Positions 21,529-31,846 of a stretch of DNA of 64,000 nucleotides are shown here, in pieces (position 1 is the first letter of the stretch; each line of letters starts with the position of its first letter). Origin of the DNA: Halicephalobus mephisto (taxonomy: Eukaryota > Nematoda > Chromadorea > Rhabditida > Panagrolaimidae); assembly GCA_009193035.1 (NCBI GenBank), contig SWDT01000099.1:62001-126000 (forward strand). The letters run 5' to 3'. A program made the position numbers and the translations under genes. Below the pieces are notes generated by a model. It ran no database searches. It was given only the letters and a program-made list of their open reading frames with translations, and was not told the origin of the DNA.

Positions 21529-24500
21529 ATGTTTAATTTATTTTTATTTTTATTTTTAATTTTTATAGTTAAAGCAGAATTTGAATTGCCGGATCATAAA
21601 GATTCTTTTGTAAATGATCCTATTGAAATTAAACCGATTTATCATAAATTAAATGCTTATGAAGAAAGATCATATGATTTTTGGTATGAAAATTGGCCTC
21701 AACCTCATGTTCATGGAAATAGTCCGAAATTTAATGAAAGACATCAACATTTTAAAGGATATGGAGAAAATTATGATTTTAATAATTTTATTACAGGTAA
21801 TTTTTAAATTTTAAATTTTTCGAAGAAATTTTAGTTCTTTTAAATATTTTTAAAATTTTTTGAAACAATTTTTTTTAAAAATATTTTTTAATTTTTTCAA
21901 AGAATTTTATTTTTTTTTAAATATTTTTTAATTTTTTGAAGAAATTTTAGTTTTTTTTAAATATGTTTTAATTTTTCGAAGCAATTTTAGTTTTTTTTTA
22001 ATTTTTCGAAGAAATTTTAGTTTTTTTAAATATTTTTTAATTTTTTTGAAGAATTTTATTTTTTTAAAATATTTTTTAATTTTTTCAAAGAATTTTATTT
22101 TTTAAAAATATTTTTAAATTTTTTGAAAAAATTTTAGTTTTTTTTTAATTTTCCGAAGAAATTTTTATTTTTTTAAAAATATTTTGAAATTTTTTCAAAG
22201 AATTCTAGTTTTTTTTAAATATTTTTTAATATTTTGAAAAAATTTTAATTTCTTAAAAAATATTTTTAAATTTTTAAAAATTTTTTGAAGAAATTTTATA
22301 AAATTGTTTAATTTTTCACATTTTATTAGTTTAAAAGTTTTTTTATAGTTTTTTATGGTTTTTGTTTTTTTAGATCCGCCGATTCAGAATGCAGCAAAAT
22401 CTGAACCTGTTGTTGAAGAAAAAAAGAAGGATTATGAACCAGCTCCGGATTTTCCGATTGCTGAAGAAAAGCTTTCAAAACCTATAGATACATCTTCTTA
22501 TTCTCAGGACGGTGAGAATCAGGATTGAATTTCGAAATTTTTTTCGCCACATTGTGTTCATTTCGAAATCACTTATTTTCGACATTTTTAGGATTGTGAT
22601 TCAGTTTTGACGAAATGTGAAGAAAAATTTGCATTTCGTCGAAAATTATTTTTTTATTTACAAATAATAACATAATTTGCACGAGAAACAGAACGCCAAA
22701 GAACGAAATCAAAATTGGCGAAGTGTGAAAAAAGTTTATTCACATTTCGCCAAAGTAGGTTAATTCGGGTAATTTGAATTTTACCATTTGGCGTTCTGTT
22801 CTGAGGTCTACAAAATGGTCAACAAAGTCAAATTGAATTTTTGTACAAAAATTAGGTAAATCAGTTTGATTAAATTTTGCATGCAAACTGCGAATTTCAT
22901 TTTTATTTCAAAATTTTTGTAAATGTAAATAAACAAACGACCTGTTTAAACGTTGCGAGCAACCTGCAGATTTTATTTCCATGTCGATCGATCTACTCAA
23001 ATGTTGCATGCGAACTGCGAATTTTTTCGATTTGCAAATTTTTATAAATGTAAATACAGAAATTTGATTGATGTGTGTAAAAATTGCGAGCAACCTGCGG
23101 ATTTCACTTTTATTTCGAAATCTTTATAAGCAAATCTTAAATTCCGAATAACCTACCAGAATATTGCGAGCAACCTGCGGATTTCATTTTTATTTCGAAA
23201 TCTTTGTAAGCGAATCTTAAATTCCGAATAACCTACCAGAATATTGCGAGCAACCTGCAGACTTTATCTCCATATTAGTCGATTCGCTCGAATGTTGCGA
23301 GCAACCTGCGAGTTTCACTTTGATTTTGATCTTGACCTCTTTATAGACTTCGGCACTCTTCCTTATCTTAATCAATTTATTTGTGAATGAAAAATATAAT
23401 TCATCTTTGGCGAAATGTGACTAAATGTTTTTCACATTTTTTCAAAAGTAATTTTGCACCTATTTTCACAGGTTACATCGGCACTTCTCCACCTTCACCG
23501 AATTCAGGTGTAGCACTTTTTTATTTTTTTATTTCGCTTTTTGAGTTTGTTTCTAGTTGATCCGAGTCAGTATCGGACGAAGGAAGGTCATCCGGATGAC
23601 ACAGAACTGAATTCGCTTATTTTCCGTTTTTTTCATATATCGATTTTTGTTTATTTTTATTTTTAGCCGACTTACACACAACCGGTTATGAAGCACCCAC
23701 GGAACCTCCAAGGACCCTGAATTCCGAAAATGGTTTTATATTTTTTAAACTTTAAATTTTATTAATTTTTGTTTTTTAGTTTCTGGAAAAACCGAAGAAG
23801 ATTATTACAAATCGCCTCCTGGAACACAGCCGGATTTATTCTCTGATGTGGAATTGACTTCAGAAGATCCTTATTCTCAAGTTACAGAAGCTCCGGCTGC
23901 TCCCCCTGCTGTGGTCGAACACACGAATACCGAAGCGGAATCCTACGGAAGCGCGTTGCCGACCGAAGTAACCCCCGGTCCCCCTGCCCCTGCTCCAGTG
24001 GAAGAAGTGGAATCCGGTCCTCGAGCATGTTGCCCTTGCTGTAGGGAGTCTCAACCGATCATTCCCACAGGAGGAGGATGCGGAGGTCCAGTCCCCAATT
24101 GTGGACCTCCTCCGATCGTCGGAACTCCCCCTGTCTGCTGTCCTCAAGCCCCTCTTCCCTGTTGCCCGAGGTTGCCTAATTGCTGTATTCGTAAGTTTCT
24201 AATTTCGAAAATGACTGGAAATTTTATAGAGAATCCGAAACCCGGAATCCAAGGAAAATTACGAAATTTCCTAAGATTTTTGAAGATATTTAGAAGCTTT
24301 CAGAATCAAGTAGGAAATTTTAAAATTTTTAGAATTATCTAGAATAATTCTGAAAATTCGTGTTGAAGTGTTTCCGTAATAATTTTAATTTTTAATTTTT
24401 ATATTTGTGTGATTTTTATCGACGAAACTATTTAGCTCAACTTCCGTGCTGTCCAAGAATCCAGATCCCTTGCTGTCCTCCTGTCCAGATCTGCTGTCAA

Positions 24501-25672
24501 CCCTTGAATTTCGGATGTCAGTCAAGCTGCCGATCCAGAGCAGTTACGAGGGTGAGAACGAAACGTTTAGGATGTGTTCCTTGTATTGGACGAAAAAAAA
24601 GAGAAATATTCGAAGAAATTTTCCACATTAGACAAAAAAGACTCGGATGTGTTCCTTGTTTGGCTCGAGAAAAAAGACAAGCTTTCCAACAAGGCACTAA
24701 TTGTCAAAGATGCAATATTTTCCAAAAGCACCTCGTCAAAAGGGTCAAACGGAGCTTCAGTTGTTCCAGCTGTGCCACCCATCATGAAAGGAAAAAACGA
24801 CAAGCCCAAATCTCGGAATTCTACGTAAGTGATGTTTTATATTTGAAATACATCTAATTTAGATAATTAGAATTCTATGGAAGGTTCCAGAAGTCAACAT
24901 AGGATTTTGAAATCTCCGAAAGTCATCTAGAAGTTTCTGGAACTTTGTAGAATCTAATAGAAAATTTCAAGGCTTTTTAGAATTTTTTTGAAGTTTCGAG
25001 AATTTCCCTGAAGCTTCTAAAAACTTCTGGAATTTTCTTGAAGTTTCTAGAATTTTCCTGAAGCTTCTAAAAACTTCTTGAATTTTCTTGAAATTTCTTG
25101 AATTTCTCTGAAGCTTCTAAAATTTTCTAGAATCTCCTTGAAATTTCTTGAATTTCACTGAAGCTTCTAAAAACTTTCTAGAATTTTCTTGAAGTTTCTA
25201 GAATTTTATAAAACTTTGAAATATTCAAGAATCTAGTGGAAATTTTGAATTTTGAAGATGTTTAAAAATTTTTATTTTTATTATATTGTGTTTTTAGCGA
25301 GGTCATCAACTTGGAGCTTACCGTGATTGTGAACAATGTCTCCAGAACCCTGCTCCTCGGAACCCCTATGCCAGGGCTATGAAGAAACGGTCTTCTGGCT
25401 TCACTGATTCTCAAAACGAATTTCTTGCTAGAGTTAAGAGGTCTTCAAATGGATACGATCCCCTCTTCAAGTGTGATTCTTCTTGCTGTGATTACGGTAA
25501 ATGTATCAAGTCTAAACCCCTCCGGGAAGATACCTATAGGGTTCCGAAGGATGAAGACTTCATTTTGGGCACGTCCTCGTCGGATTACGATCTTTCGAAC
25601 ATTAATCCGATCGAATTGAAGCCCGACGGAATTGACTCCCTTGTCCCCAACGACGGCTCCACCAGAAATTGA
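21529..25672 (+). CDS. Secreted Cys-rich precursor with multiple dibasic cleavage sites (about 560 aa)
   Basis: Exons read: 21529-21796, 22374-22511, 23472-23507, 23667-23732, 23780-24190, 24436-24824 and 25298-25672, joined mostly at phase 1. A further small exon near 23557 is possible but its frame is unclear. The protein has a signal peptide (LFLFLFLIFIVKA), an acidic Pro/Glu/Ser/Thr-rich N-terminal half, and then clustered double Cys (ACCPCC, PVCCPQ, PCCPRLPNCC, QIPCCPPVQICCQP). The next exon carries a series of furin-type sites (RTKR, GRKKR, RQKR, REKR, RVKR, ERKKR), with two further ones (KKR, RVKR) in the last exon. Between them lie repeated short peptides, LGCVPCIG and LGCVPCLA. It would be secreted and cut into small disulphide-bonded fragments, as in peptide precursors or cuticle components. 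I do not recognise the family. The last exon ends with an acidic tail. Confidence 0.75.
21835..22290. repeat. Intronic tandem array, about 38-base AT unit
   Basis: About ten copies of TTTTTTAAATATTTTTTAAT followed by TTTTTGAAGAAATTTTAG fill most of the first intron of the Cys-rich gene. Confidence 0.75.
22600..23460. repeat. Intron with hairpin repeats and TTGCGAGCAACCTGC repeats
   Basis: This 960-base intron contains three hairpins of the GGCGAAATGTGAA...TTCACATTTCGCC type (about 22603-22645, 22715-22753, 23409-23445). It also has about six direct copies of a unit centred on TTGCGAGCAACCTGCGGATT (22875-23320). The second family has relatives near 28810-28930 (inverted) and 53260-53320. Confidence 0.75.
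24870..25240. repeat. Intronic TTCTAGAATTTTC-type repeats
   Basis: The 473-base intron repeats blocks such as TTTCTTGAAGTTTCTAGAAT and TTCTCTGAAGCTTCTAAAA with irregular spacing. The GAA/TTC alternation is the same theme as in 54780-55640 and 59370-59790. Confidence 0.6.
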
Positions 25673-26704
25673 CGGAGTTAATGCAGAAAGGAATCCGCTC
25701 AGGTGTTGACCTCAATTTGTGTTTATTTGATTACAGAAATGGAAACCTATTCAAGTGGAAATTTGAGAGCATTATAAAACTATTTTCGTTTTTGTCATTA
25801 ATCTGTCGAGAAGTGGATCGTTGAGAGTGGATCGGGACCGTTAATAGGGTTTCGAAATTGTAAAAATCGGAACGGATGATATTACGAAATAGTTGCAATG
25901 AGAATTTTTTTAATTTTTAATTTTTTTAAATATACTCAATTTTGGAATATTCTAAAAAATTTTATATTTTTTAATTTTTCATAAAAATATTAATTTTAAA
26001 AAATAAAATTTAATAAAAGAAAAATTTTCGATTAATAACCAGTTAGTTCCAAAAAATACCATTTTTATTTATTTTTGAAAATGGATTTCCCGAAAAAAAA
26101 GTTTTTCGTTGACTTCCAACCGTTTTTTTGGGCCTTGTTGAGACTTTCCAGGCGAAAGAAAAGCCAAAGAAAACGCACAGCTGAGCAACTGACTGTTCTC
26201 TCCATGTCAACTCGCTCCCTCTTTCTTTTTTCAAACAATTTTTTCCAGTTTTTCCTGACGTATTTTGTCTGAAAGTTTGGCCCACAACTCACTATGAAAC
26301 TTAATAAAAAAATTTTAAAATAAAGTTAAAAATTTTTGTTTTTACATTTATTTCATATATGAATTTTGTGGGTTTTAAGGCTTTATATGTTGACGAAGAA
26401 TACTAGTATGAAATTGTTGCAATTTTCTCATTGAAAATTGTGATGAAAGACCTGAACGATGTCGTTTGTACTCGGCGGATGGCTGGTCCTGATATCATGT
26501 TATTTTAAGCCAAGATAAATATTTTTTTATCGATAAACATGAATTTGAAGTTGTTTATTGACTGATTTTCCGTTTGAATCAATTTTTCGAAATTTTTGGA
26601 ATCGATTGTTTCCGGAAAGCGCGATCTTGAGGATTTGTTTCGTTTTGAAAAATCCATGTTAATTTTTTAAAATATCTTTATCCTTCTAGATTACCTATCC
26701 AAAG
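25673..26704. other. Intergenic, no gene identified
   Basis: Holds the 3' flank of the Cys-rich gene and the upstream region of the SxIP gene. A GC-richer patch at 26090-26280 gives overlapping open frames in several phases, which argues against real coding. One TTCATATATGAATTT core is at about 26350. Confidence 0.5.
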
Positions 26705-28538
26705 ATGACAGATGAACCGGATGACGGTAGAATAATGACGACCTCTCTCCCTGCGGACAGGATTTCCTTATTTTCGAACTTCGACGACGAGGAATCCTGG
26801 CTCGTGCCTGTGGAGGACAAATCCGGAGATCTCTCGGATTGGCTAGAAGGTGCTATGAAAGATTTTGATAAATCTGCTTTGAAGAAACAAAAACGTCGAA
26901 TTCAGCAACAAAACAACAACAGTAAGTTTGTTTTTATATTGTTTGACTTAAAACATCTTTATGCTTTTGAAATCGTAATCGGGATGGTTCTTGAGGATTC
27001 TAGCTTCGGTGATTGTAAAATTTCATATATAGATGGGGCTTTTGGTGATTGTCAAATTTCATATATGGATGGGGCCTTTGGGGTTGTTAAATTTCATATA
27101 TGGACGGGACCTTTGGGGTTGTTAAATTTCATATATGGACGGGCTTTTGGGGTTGTCAAACTTCATATATGGATGGGGCTTTTGGTGATTGTCAAATTTC
27201 ATATATGGAAGAGGCTTTTGGGGTTGTAAGCAGGTCGGTTTTCAGCTTCTGGTTGTGGGTTAATTGCCGAGGAAGACGAGTCCGCTCCAGAAGACAAAGA
27301 AACCTTCTACGATGCCGAGACAGGATTCGAAGACGGTTCGTTTTTTGCTTTGATTTTTTCTATTTTGTCTTTGGTTTTCGATTTCCGCTAAAAGCCAAAC
27401 TTTCGCTTCAATAATCCCGTGTACAAACGTCCGGATGAAACCTAATCTTGTTTTCGGACTAATTTAAAACTTCCTGAAACATTTGTTGCTTTTTTGAATA
27501 ATTTTTAATTTTTTAGAAAAAATTACCAAAAAGCCAGTAACAGCTACTCCTTCCCCCAGAGGTGACGTTTCGAAACCTTCGTTTTTGACTTCAACTCCGA
27601 ATCCCCCCAAGGCTGCTTCTTTGTCGCCTCGTTCCAGACCTGCATCAAATGCCTCTGGAAAAAGCGAAAAAAGAATACCAGAATTGACAGAACTCGAAAG
27701 GAAAGCAGAGGAACAAGAACGAGAACTGCAAGAAATGCTGATGAAAACACTAAGTAGGCCTCAATCCTCGGCGTCTAATGCGGCTGATATTTCCGCGAGA
27801 TCGGCGTGTTCCGTGAGGCAGTCCTCAACAAGCCCTAGTTTCCAAGATACTAATCATTCTAGTATATCTACATCGAGTTCACAGGTTCGTTGGTTTTTAC
27901 AATATTAACGTTAAGCACCATTTTTACTATCAACTCGTTTTTTGACAGGGTACAATGATGTTAATTATTATTTCCTCAATACTTTCATATATAATTATTT
28001 TTCTTCGGAGGTAAATAGAGGGCTTTGTGCTGTAAATACTCTAATTTAGGAACTTTTAGATCTTTTCAGACTGTAGTTCTAGAGTATTACGAAATAACCA
28101 TCAGACGGAACCCAAACTGTCGCCCGCGTTGCCTCAGTTCCTCGAAATTCCTAAAAATTCGTATTTCAGCAATTTCCTGAAAAATTTCATATATGACTTT
28201 TATAATATGACTGATTACGAAATATCAAAACTGAAATTTTTAATTTCTAGAAATTTCTTCCGAGAAAATTCCGTAAAAAATGTTATTTTTAGTTTTTTTG
28301 AATAGTATTGTAATATTTTTATAATTATTTGTTTTTTCAGGAAAAGAAAAATATTCGTCGTTCACGGATCCCAATTCCAGAGAGAAATCCGTTCCTTCCG
28401 TTGTCGGCCAGAAAATCGTCCAATGGGATTACGACGACTGGATCCCATATTCCGCTTCCTGTTGGCCTTCGTCCTGGTTCCAGTTCTAATTCTGAAACAT
28501 CTTCGAATCCTGATCAATGGGGAGGAACGTGTTTCTGA
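26705..28538 (+). CDS. SxIP-motif, SLAIN-like candidate microtubule plus-end protein (290 aa)
   Basis: Exons 26705-26921, 27246-27335, 27517-27884 and 28341-28538. The N-terminus contains FDDEESWL, which resembles the conserved DEESWLY-type segment of SLAIN proteins. The middle has a coiled-coil stretch (ELTELERKAEEQERELQEML) and Ser-rich regions. The last exon carries two S-x-I-P sequences in basic/Pro/Ser context (RRSRIPIPERN, TGSHIPLPVG), the signature used to bind EB proteins at growing microtubule ends. The end, QWGGTCF, vaguely resembles the W.DGCY end I recall for SLAIN proteins. The family call is tentative. Intron 1 holds a 36-base minisatellite, and an alternative 3' exon is listed separately. 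Two introns use a GTTCGT donor. Confidence 0.6.
27005..27225. repeat. Intronic 35-36-base minisatellite with CATATATGGA core
   Basis: About six tandem copies of AAATTTCATATATGGACGGG plus GCTTTTGGGGTTGTT or GCTTTTGGTGATTGTC variants sit in the first intron of the SxIP gene. They give a spurious repeated protein frame. Confidence 0.85.
27949..28014 (+). other. Candidate alternative terminal exon encoding a membrane tail anchor
   Basis: Directly after a TTTTTGACAG acceptor, and in phase with the preceding exon (27517-27884), lie 21 codons and a stop. They encode one hydrophobic segment, MMLIIISSILSYIIIFL, followed by RR. Used instead of the 28341-28538 exon, it would replace the SxIP end with a C-terminal tail anchor. 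A GTAAAT donor overlaps its last codons, so it might also act as a 62-base cassette exon. No transcript evidence is available. Confidence 0.45.
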
Positions 28539-29059
28539 AATCCTTGGATTTATCGATATTGATCTCCGTCCACGAACGCTTCTTCTTGAGTTTGCTTATA
28601 CCGGTTTCATAATGAGGACTTATGCTTCAAACCAGTTGTACATAAAAGTTATTTCAATTGAGTTGAATTTACTACTGTAAATTGCAGTTTTTTCATCGGA
28701 ATACGGGGATTTTTGGAGATAAATAATGGCTGTGACGTCATTAGGAAGGAATTTTATCTTTAAAGAAGTTTTTCTAAAAATCGACATATTTCTGAAAAAT
28801 AAATTTTTTTGAATAATTTGTGCTGTTTATAAAGAAATCGAAATCAAAGTTAAATCTGCACTTTGCTCGCAACATTCGAACAAGTCGGTCAATATTAAAG
28901 TAGAATTTGCACTTTGCTTGCAACATTCGGATACATTGAATTAATGATTGCAAAAATTCAATTTAATCTTGACACTGACCGTTTTAGAGACCTCGAGACT
29001 GCTTATCATTATGGACTGTGATTTCGAAAGTTGTTTTATAACGGATAAGAAGGGATATT

Positions 29060-29485
29060 GTTACATCGGCATCTTAATTGGCTATTACGTAAATCTGAGT
29101 CAACGTGAACGGTCTCGAAGGAAAACTACGTATTAAGAAATAAGTATACTGTATGTAACAAATCAGATGTTGAGTAGTTAATATATAAAATTATTGTGCT
29201 TAATCTTTTTACATCGGCATCTTAATTGGCTATTACGTAAATCTGAGTCAACGTGAACGGTCTCGAAGGAAAACTCTACTTATTAAGAAATAAGTATACT
29301 ATATATAACAAATCAGATGTTGAGTAGTTTATATATAAAATTATTGTGCTTAATCTTTTTACATTAGTGTATTAGCTGGTTATTGCGTAAATCTGAGTCA
29401 ACGTGAACGGTCTCGAAGGAAAACTACGTATTAAGAAATAAGTATACTGTATATAACAGATCAGATGTTGAGTAGTTAATATAAA
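29060..29485. repeat. Three tandem copies of an about 150-base unit
   Basis: Units share TACGTAAATCTGAGTCAACG, TGAACGGTCTCGAAGGAAAA, TAAGAAATAAGTATACTGTA and CAGATGTTGAGTAGTTAATA, followed by a TATAAAATTATTGTGC element. Copies 1 and 2 are nearly identical; copy 3 is truncated. The GTTGAGTAGTT...ATATAAAA segment resembles part of 34700-34745, so the unit may derive from a transposon or LTR. Confidence 0.8.
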
Positions 29486-29799
29486 ACGCGTTTTTTGAGA
29501 AAATCGAGTTTGAAAAATAAACTGCAAAGTTTTAATTTTTGGTTAAAAAAAATTTGATTAAAAATGGAAAATTTACAATTTTGTATTGATGAAAAAATTA
29601 AATAAATTACGTAATAATTACCAAAGTTGTGTTGTATATTCCGCCTCTGGCTTCATGAACCAATTTTGTTTTTTTTTCATCTACACGTGGACCAGAAATC
29701 CCTATCCACGACCTGACAGTAATCACCTACAATTTTTGCATTTCTGAATCCGGCATCAAAAAGGGCAATTTTCACTACAGTATCCTTTTTGACAACTTC

Positions 29800-30010
29800 A
29801 AATTTAAATTTTTCAAAAATTTTAAAATATAATTTTCGAATTTAAATTTTTAAAAAATTTAAAATATAATTTTCGAATTTAAATTTTTAAAAATTTAAAA
29901 TATAATTTTCGAATTTAAATTTTCAAAAATTTTAAAATATAATTTTCGAATTTAAATTTTTAAAAAATTTTAAAATATAATTTTCGAATTTAAATTTTAA
30001 AAAATTTTAA
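29800..30010. repeat. 37-base AT-rich tandem array
   Basis: About six copies of TTTAAATTTTCAAAAATTTT followed by AAAATATAATTTTCGAA. Confidence 0.85.
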
Positions 30011-31039
30011 AATTCAAATTTTTTCGAAAAAAAATTTTGAAATTTAATTTTTTCATGTTCTTCGTTATATTTAAAAAATTCATTTGACGACTGAAATCGG
30101 AGTAAAAAACATATTTGATTACAAAAATATTTACCAGTACCGGTGAAATTGAAGTACAAAACGATCAACATAAAAAAAATGATTAACGGCTGAAAAACAA
30201 CGATTTTTTGTTTTTTAAAAAATTAAAAAGTTGAAATCAAGGGAAAAGTATATTTAATTTTTAAAAAATTATGAATTATAACACGAAAAAAATCCTACAA
30301 CGAAATCTAAAATGAAACAAGTGATTTCTGGAATGGAAGAAGTGATTCCTAAAGCGAAAATAAAAATTTTAAAACGAAAAAAACTAATTTCTAAAATGAA
30401 AATAATCAGTTATATAATTATACTTTGTCTTAAAACGAAAAAGTGATTCCTAAAGCGAAAATAAAAATTTTAAAACAAAAAAAACTAATTTGTAAAACGA
30501 AAATAATCAGTTATATAACTACAATTAATCCTACAACGAAAATAAAAAATCCTACAACAACAACAACGAATGCAACAATAAACTTCTGCAGCGAAAATAA
30601 TTCGTAACATAAAAACAATTAATTCCACAATGAAAAAAAGAAGTTTTAAAACCAAAGAAGTAATTCTCGGAGCGAAAATAGTCAATTTTAAAACGATCAC
30701 AATGAATCTACCGATGAAGGAACTCCTGCAGCGGAAATAAGAAATCTTAGAACGAAAATAATTCGTCACATAAAAACAATTAGTTCCATAATGAAAAAAA
30801 AGCAATTCTCGGAGCGAAAATAGTCAGTTTTAAAACGATCACAATGAATCTACCGATGAAGGAACTCCTACAACGAAGAAAACAACTTCTACAGTAAAAA
30901 AAATAATTTTTCATTTATCTTCAGAAATTCCAAAAATTAAAAATCGACATAATGCACTTTATTGATATAACTCTTTGAACTTGTATGACCAGTTAATTTC
31001 CAAATATGTCCGAAATGAAACCAAAAAATCCAAAAATTT

Positions 31040-31846
31040 TCAATAAGGACTGTGTCTGAGGGCCCTGAGAGGACCTTGTTTTTTCTCCCAAGGAAGTTTT
31101 TGTCCTTTTTTTTCGTATTCGGCGGCGATTCTGCGACGGTGATTCGTGAACCAACCTCGGACTTGGGTGTTGTCGAAACCGGTCTCCTTCATCAACTTGT
31201 CGACGTCTTCTCTGGTGGGATAGGGATAATTCAGATGAGCTTTCATCCAGTCTTCCAGAGGTTTGGCCGTTTGTTCGTTCACGACGCATCTGACGGGTCG
31301 ATGGATGTTCGACGAAGAAACCGACGGATTTGATTTGTTTAGTTGACTTTCGAAAGCAGTATTATCCCAAGGAGAATTCGGGGTAGCCGGAAGGATCGAT
31401 GAAGACGTCGATGGAAGGGTTGATGGAAGGGTTGATGGAAGGGTTGATGGAGGGGTTGATGACAACTTAGAAGATGTTGTTGACGAAAATTTCGAAGAAT
31501 ACATTAATGGAGATGTTGAGGTGTACATCGATGGGGATGTCGATGGAGGGGTTGACGAATTAGTCGATGGAGGCGTTGATGGAGATGTTGATGAAATTGA
31601 ACTCGGTGGAGATGAAGTAAGAGAGGCGATTGAAAAATTATTTTTTAATTCTGATTTTTTAAATTTTTGATTATATTTGAAATCAGATGCCAGAGGCAAC
31701 GGAGGAATGGGATTCACAACGGGGAACGACGGAATCGGATTGAACATCCCGAATCCGTTCATCTGGTTGTTTGTCATCTGTTTCAACTGCTCGTAAACGA
31801 AGAGGACTTGAGCGGCCTTGATGATGTCAGGATTTGGGTTCATCAT
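31040..31846 (-). CDS. TALE-class homeodomain protein (268 aa)
   Basis: One coding exon. Residues about 182-243 form a homeodomain with the TALE three-residue insertion: the PYP of HLNYPYPTRED between helices 1 and 2, and recognition helix VRGWFTNHRRR. Residue 50 is Thr, where MEIS, PBC and Iroquois proteins usually have Ile, Gly or Ala, so DNA preference may differ. No MEIS or PBC domain is visible. The middle of the protein (about 80-160) is a Ser/Thr/Pro tract with PPST/LPST repeats encoded by a GATGGAGGGGTT-type minisatellite (31400-31600). The N-terminus (IIKAAQVLFVYEQLKQM) looks helical. The ATG directly follows a TTTTTCAG acceptor; an upstream non-coding exon with a GTGAGT donor at 32315 would splice here. 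It would act as a nuclear transcription factor. Confidence 0.85.
   Translation of the reverse strand: MMNPNPDIIKAAQVLFVYEQLKQMTNNQMNGFGMFNPIPSFPVVNPIPPLPLASDFKYNQKFKKSELKNNFSIASLTSSPPSSISSTSPSTPPSTNSSTPPSTSPSMYTSTSPLMYSSKFSSTTSSKLSSTPPSTLPSTLPSTLPSTSSSILPATPNSPWDNTAFESQLNKSNPSVSSSNIHRPVRCVVNEQTAKPLEDWMKAHLNYPYPTREDVDKLMKETGFDNTQVRGWFTNHRRRIAAEYEKKGQKLPWEKKQGPLRALRHSPY

Larger units (their letters stand above)
28539..31039. other. Intergenic repeat-rich stretch
   Basis: No coding exon found. It contains a perfect TGACGTCA palindrome (about 28734), an inverted copy of the TTGCGAGCAA repeat family (28810-28930), three copies of an about 150-base repeat (29060-29485), a 37-base AT array (29800-30010) and loosely repeated AACGAAAA-type blocks (30280-30900). 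Confidence 0.6.

Noticed and set aside
26043..26292. Overlapping open frames on both strands
   Set aside because: Several frames are open at once in a pyrimidine/purine-biased patch; no motif or splice sites.
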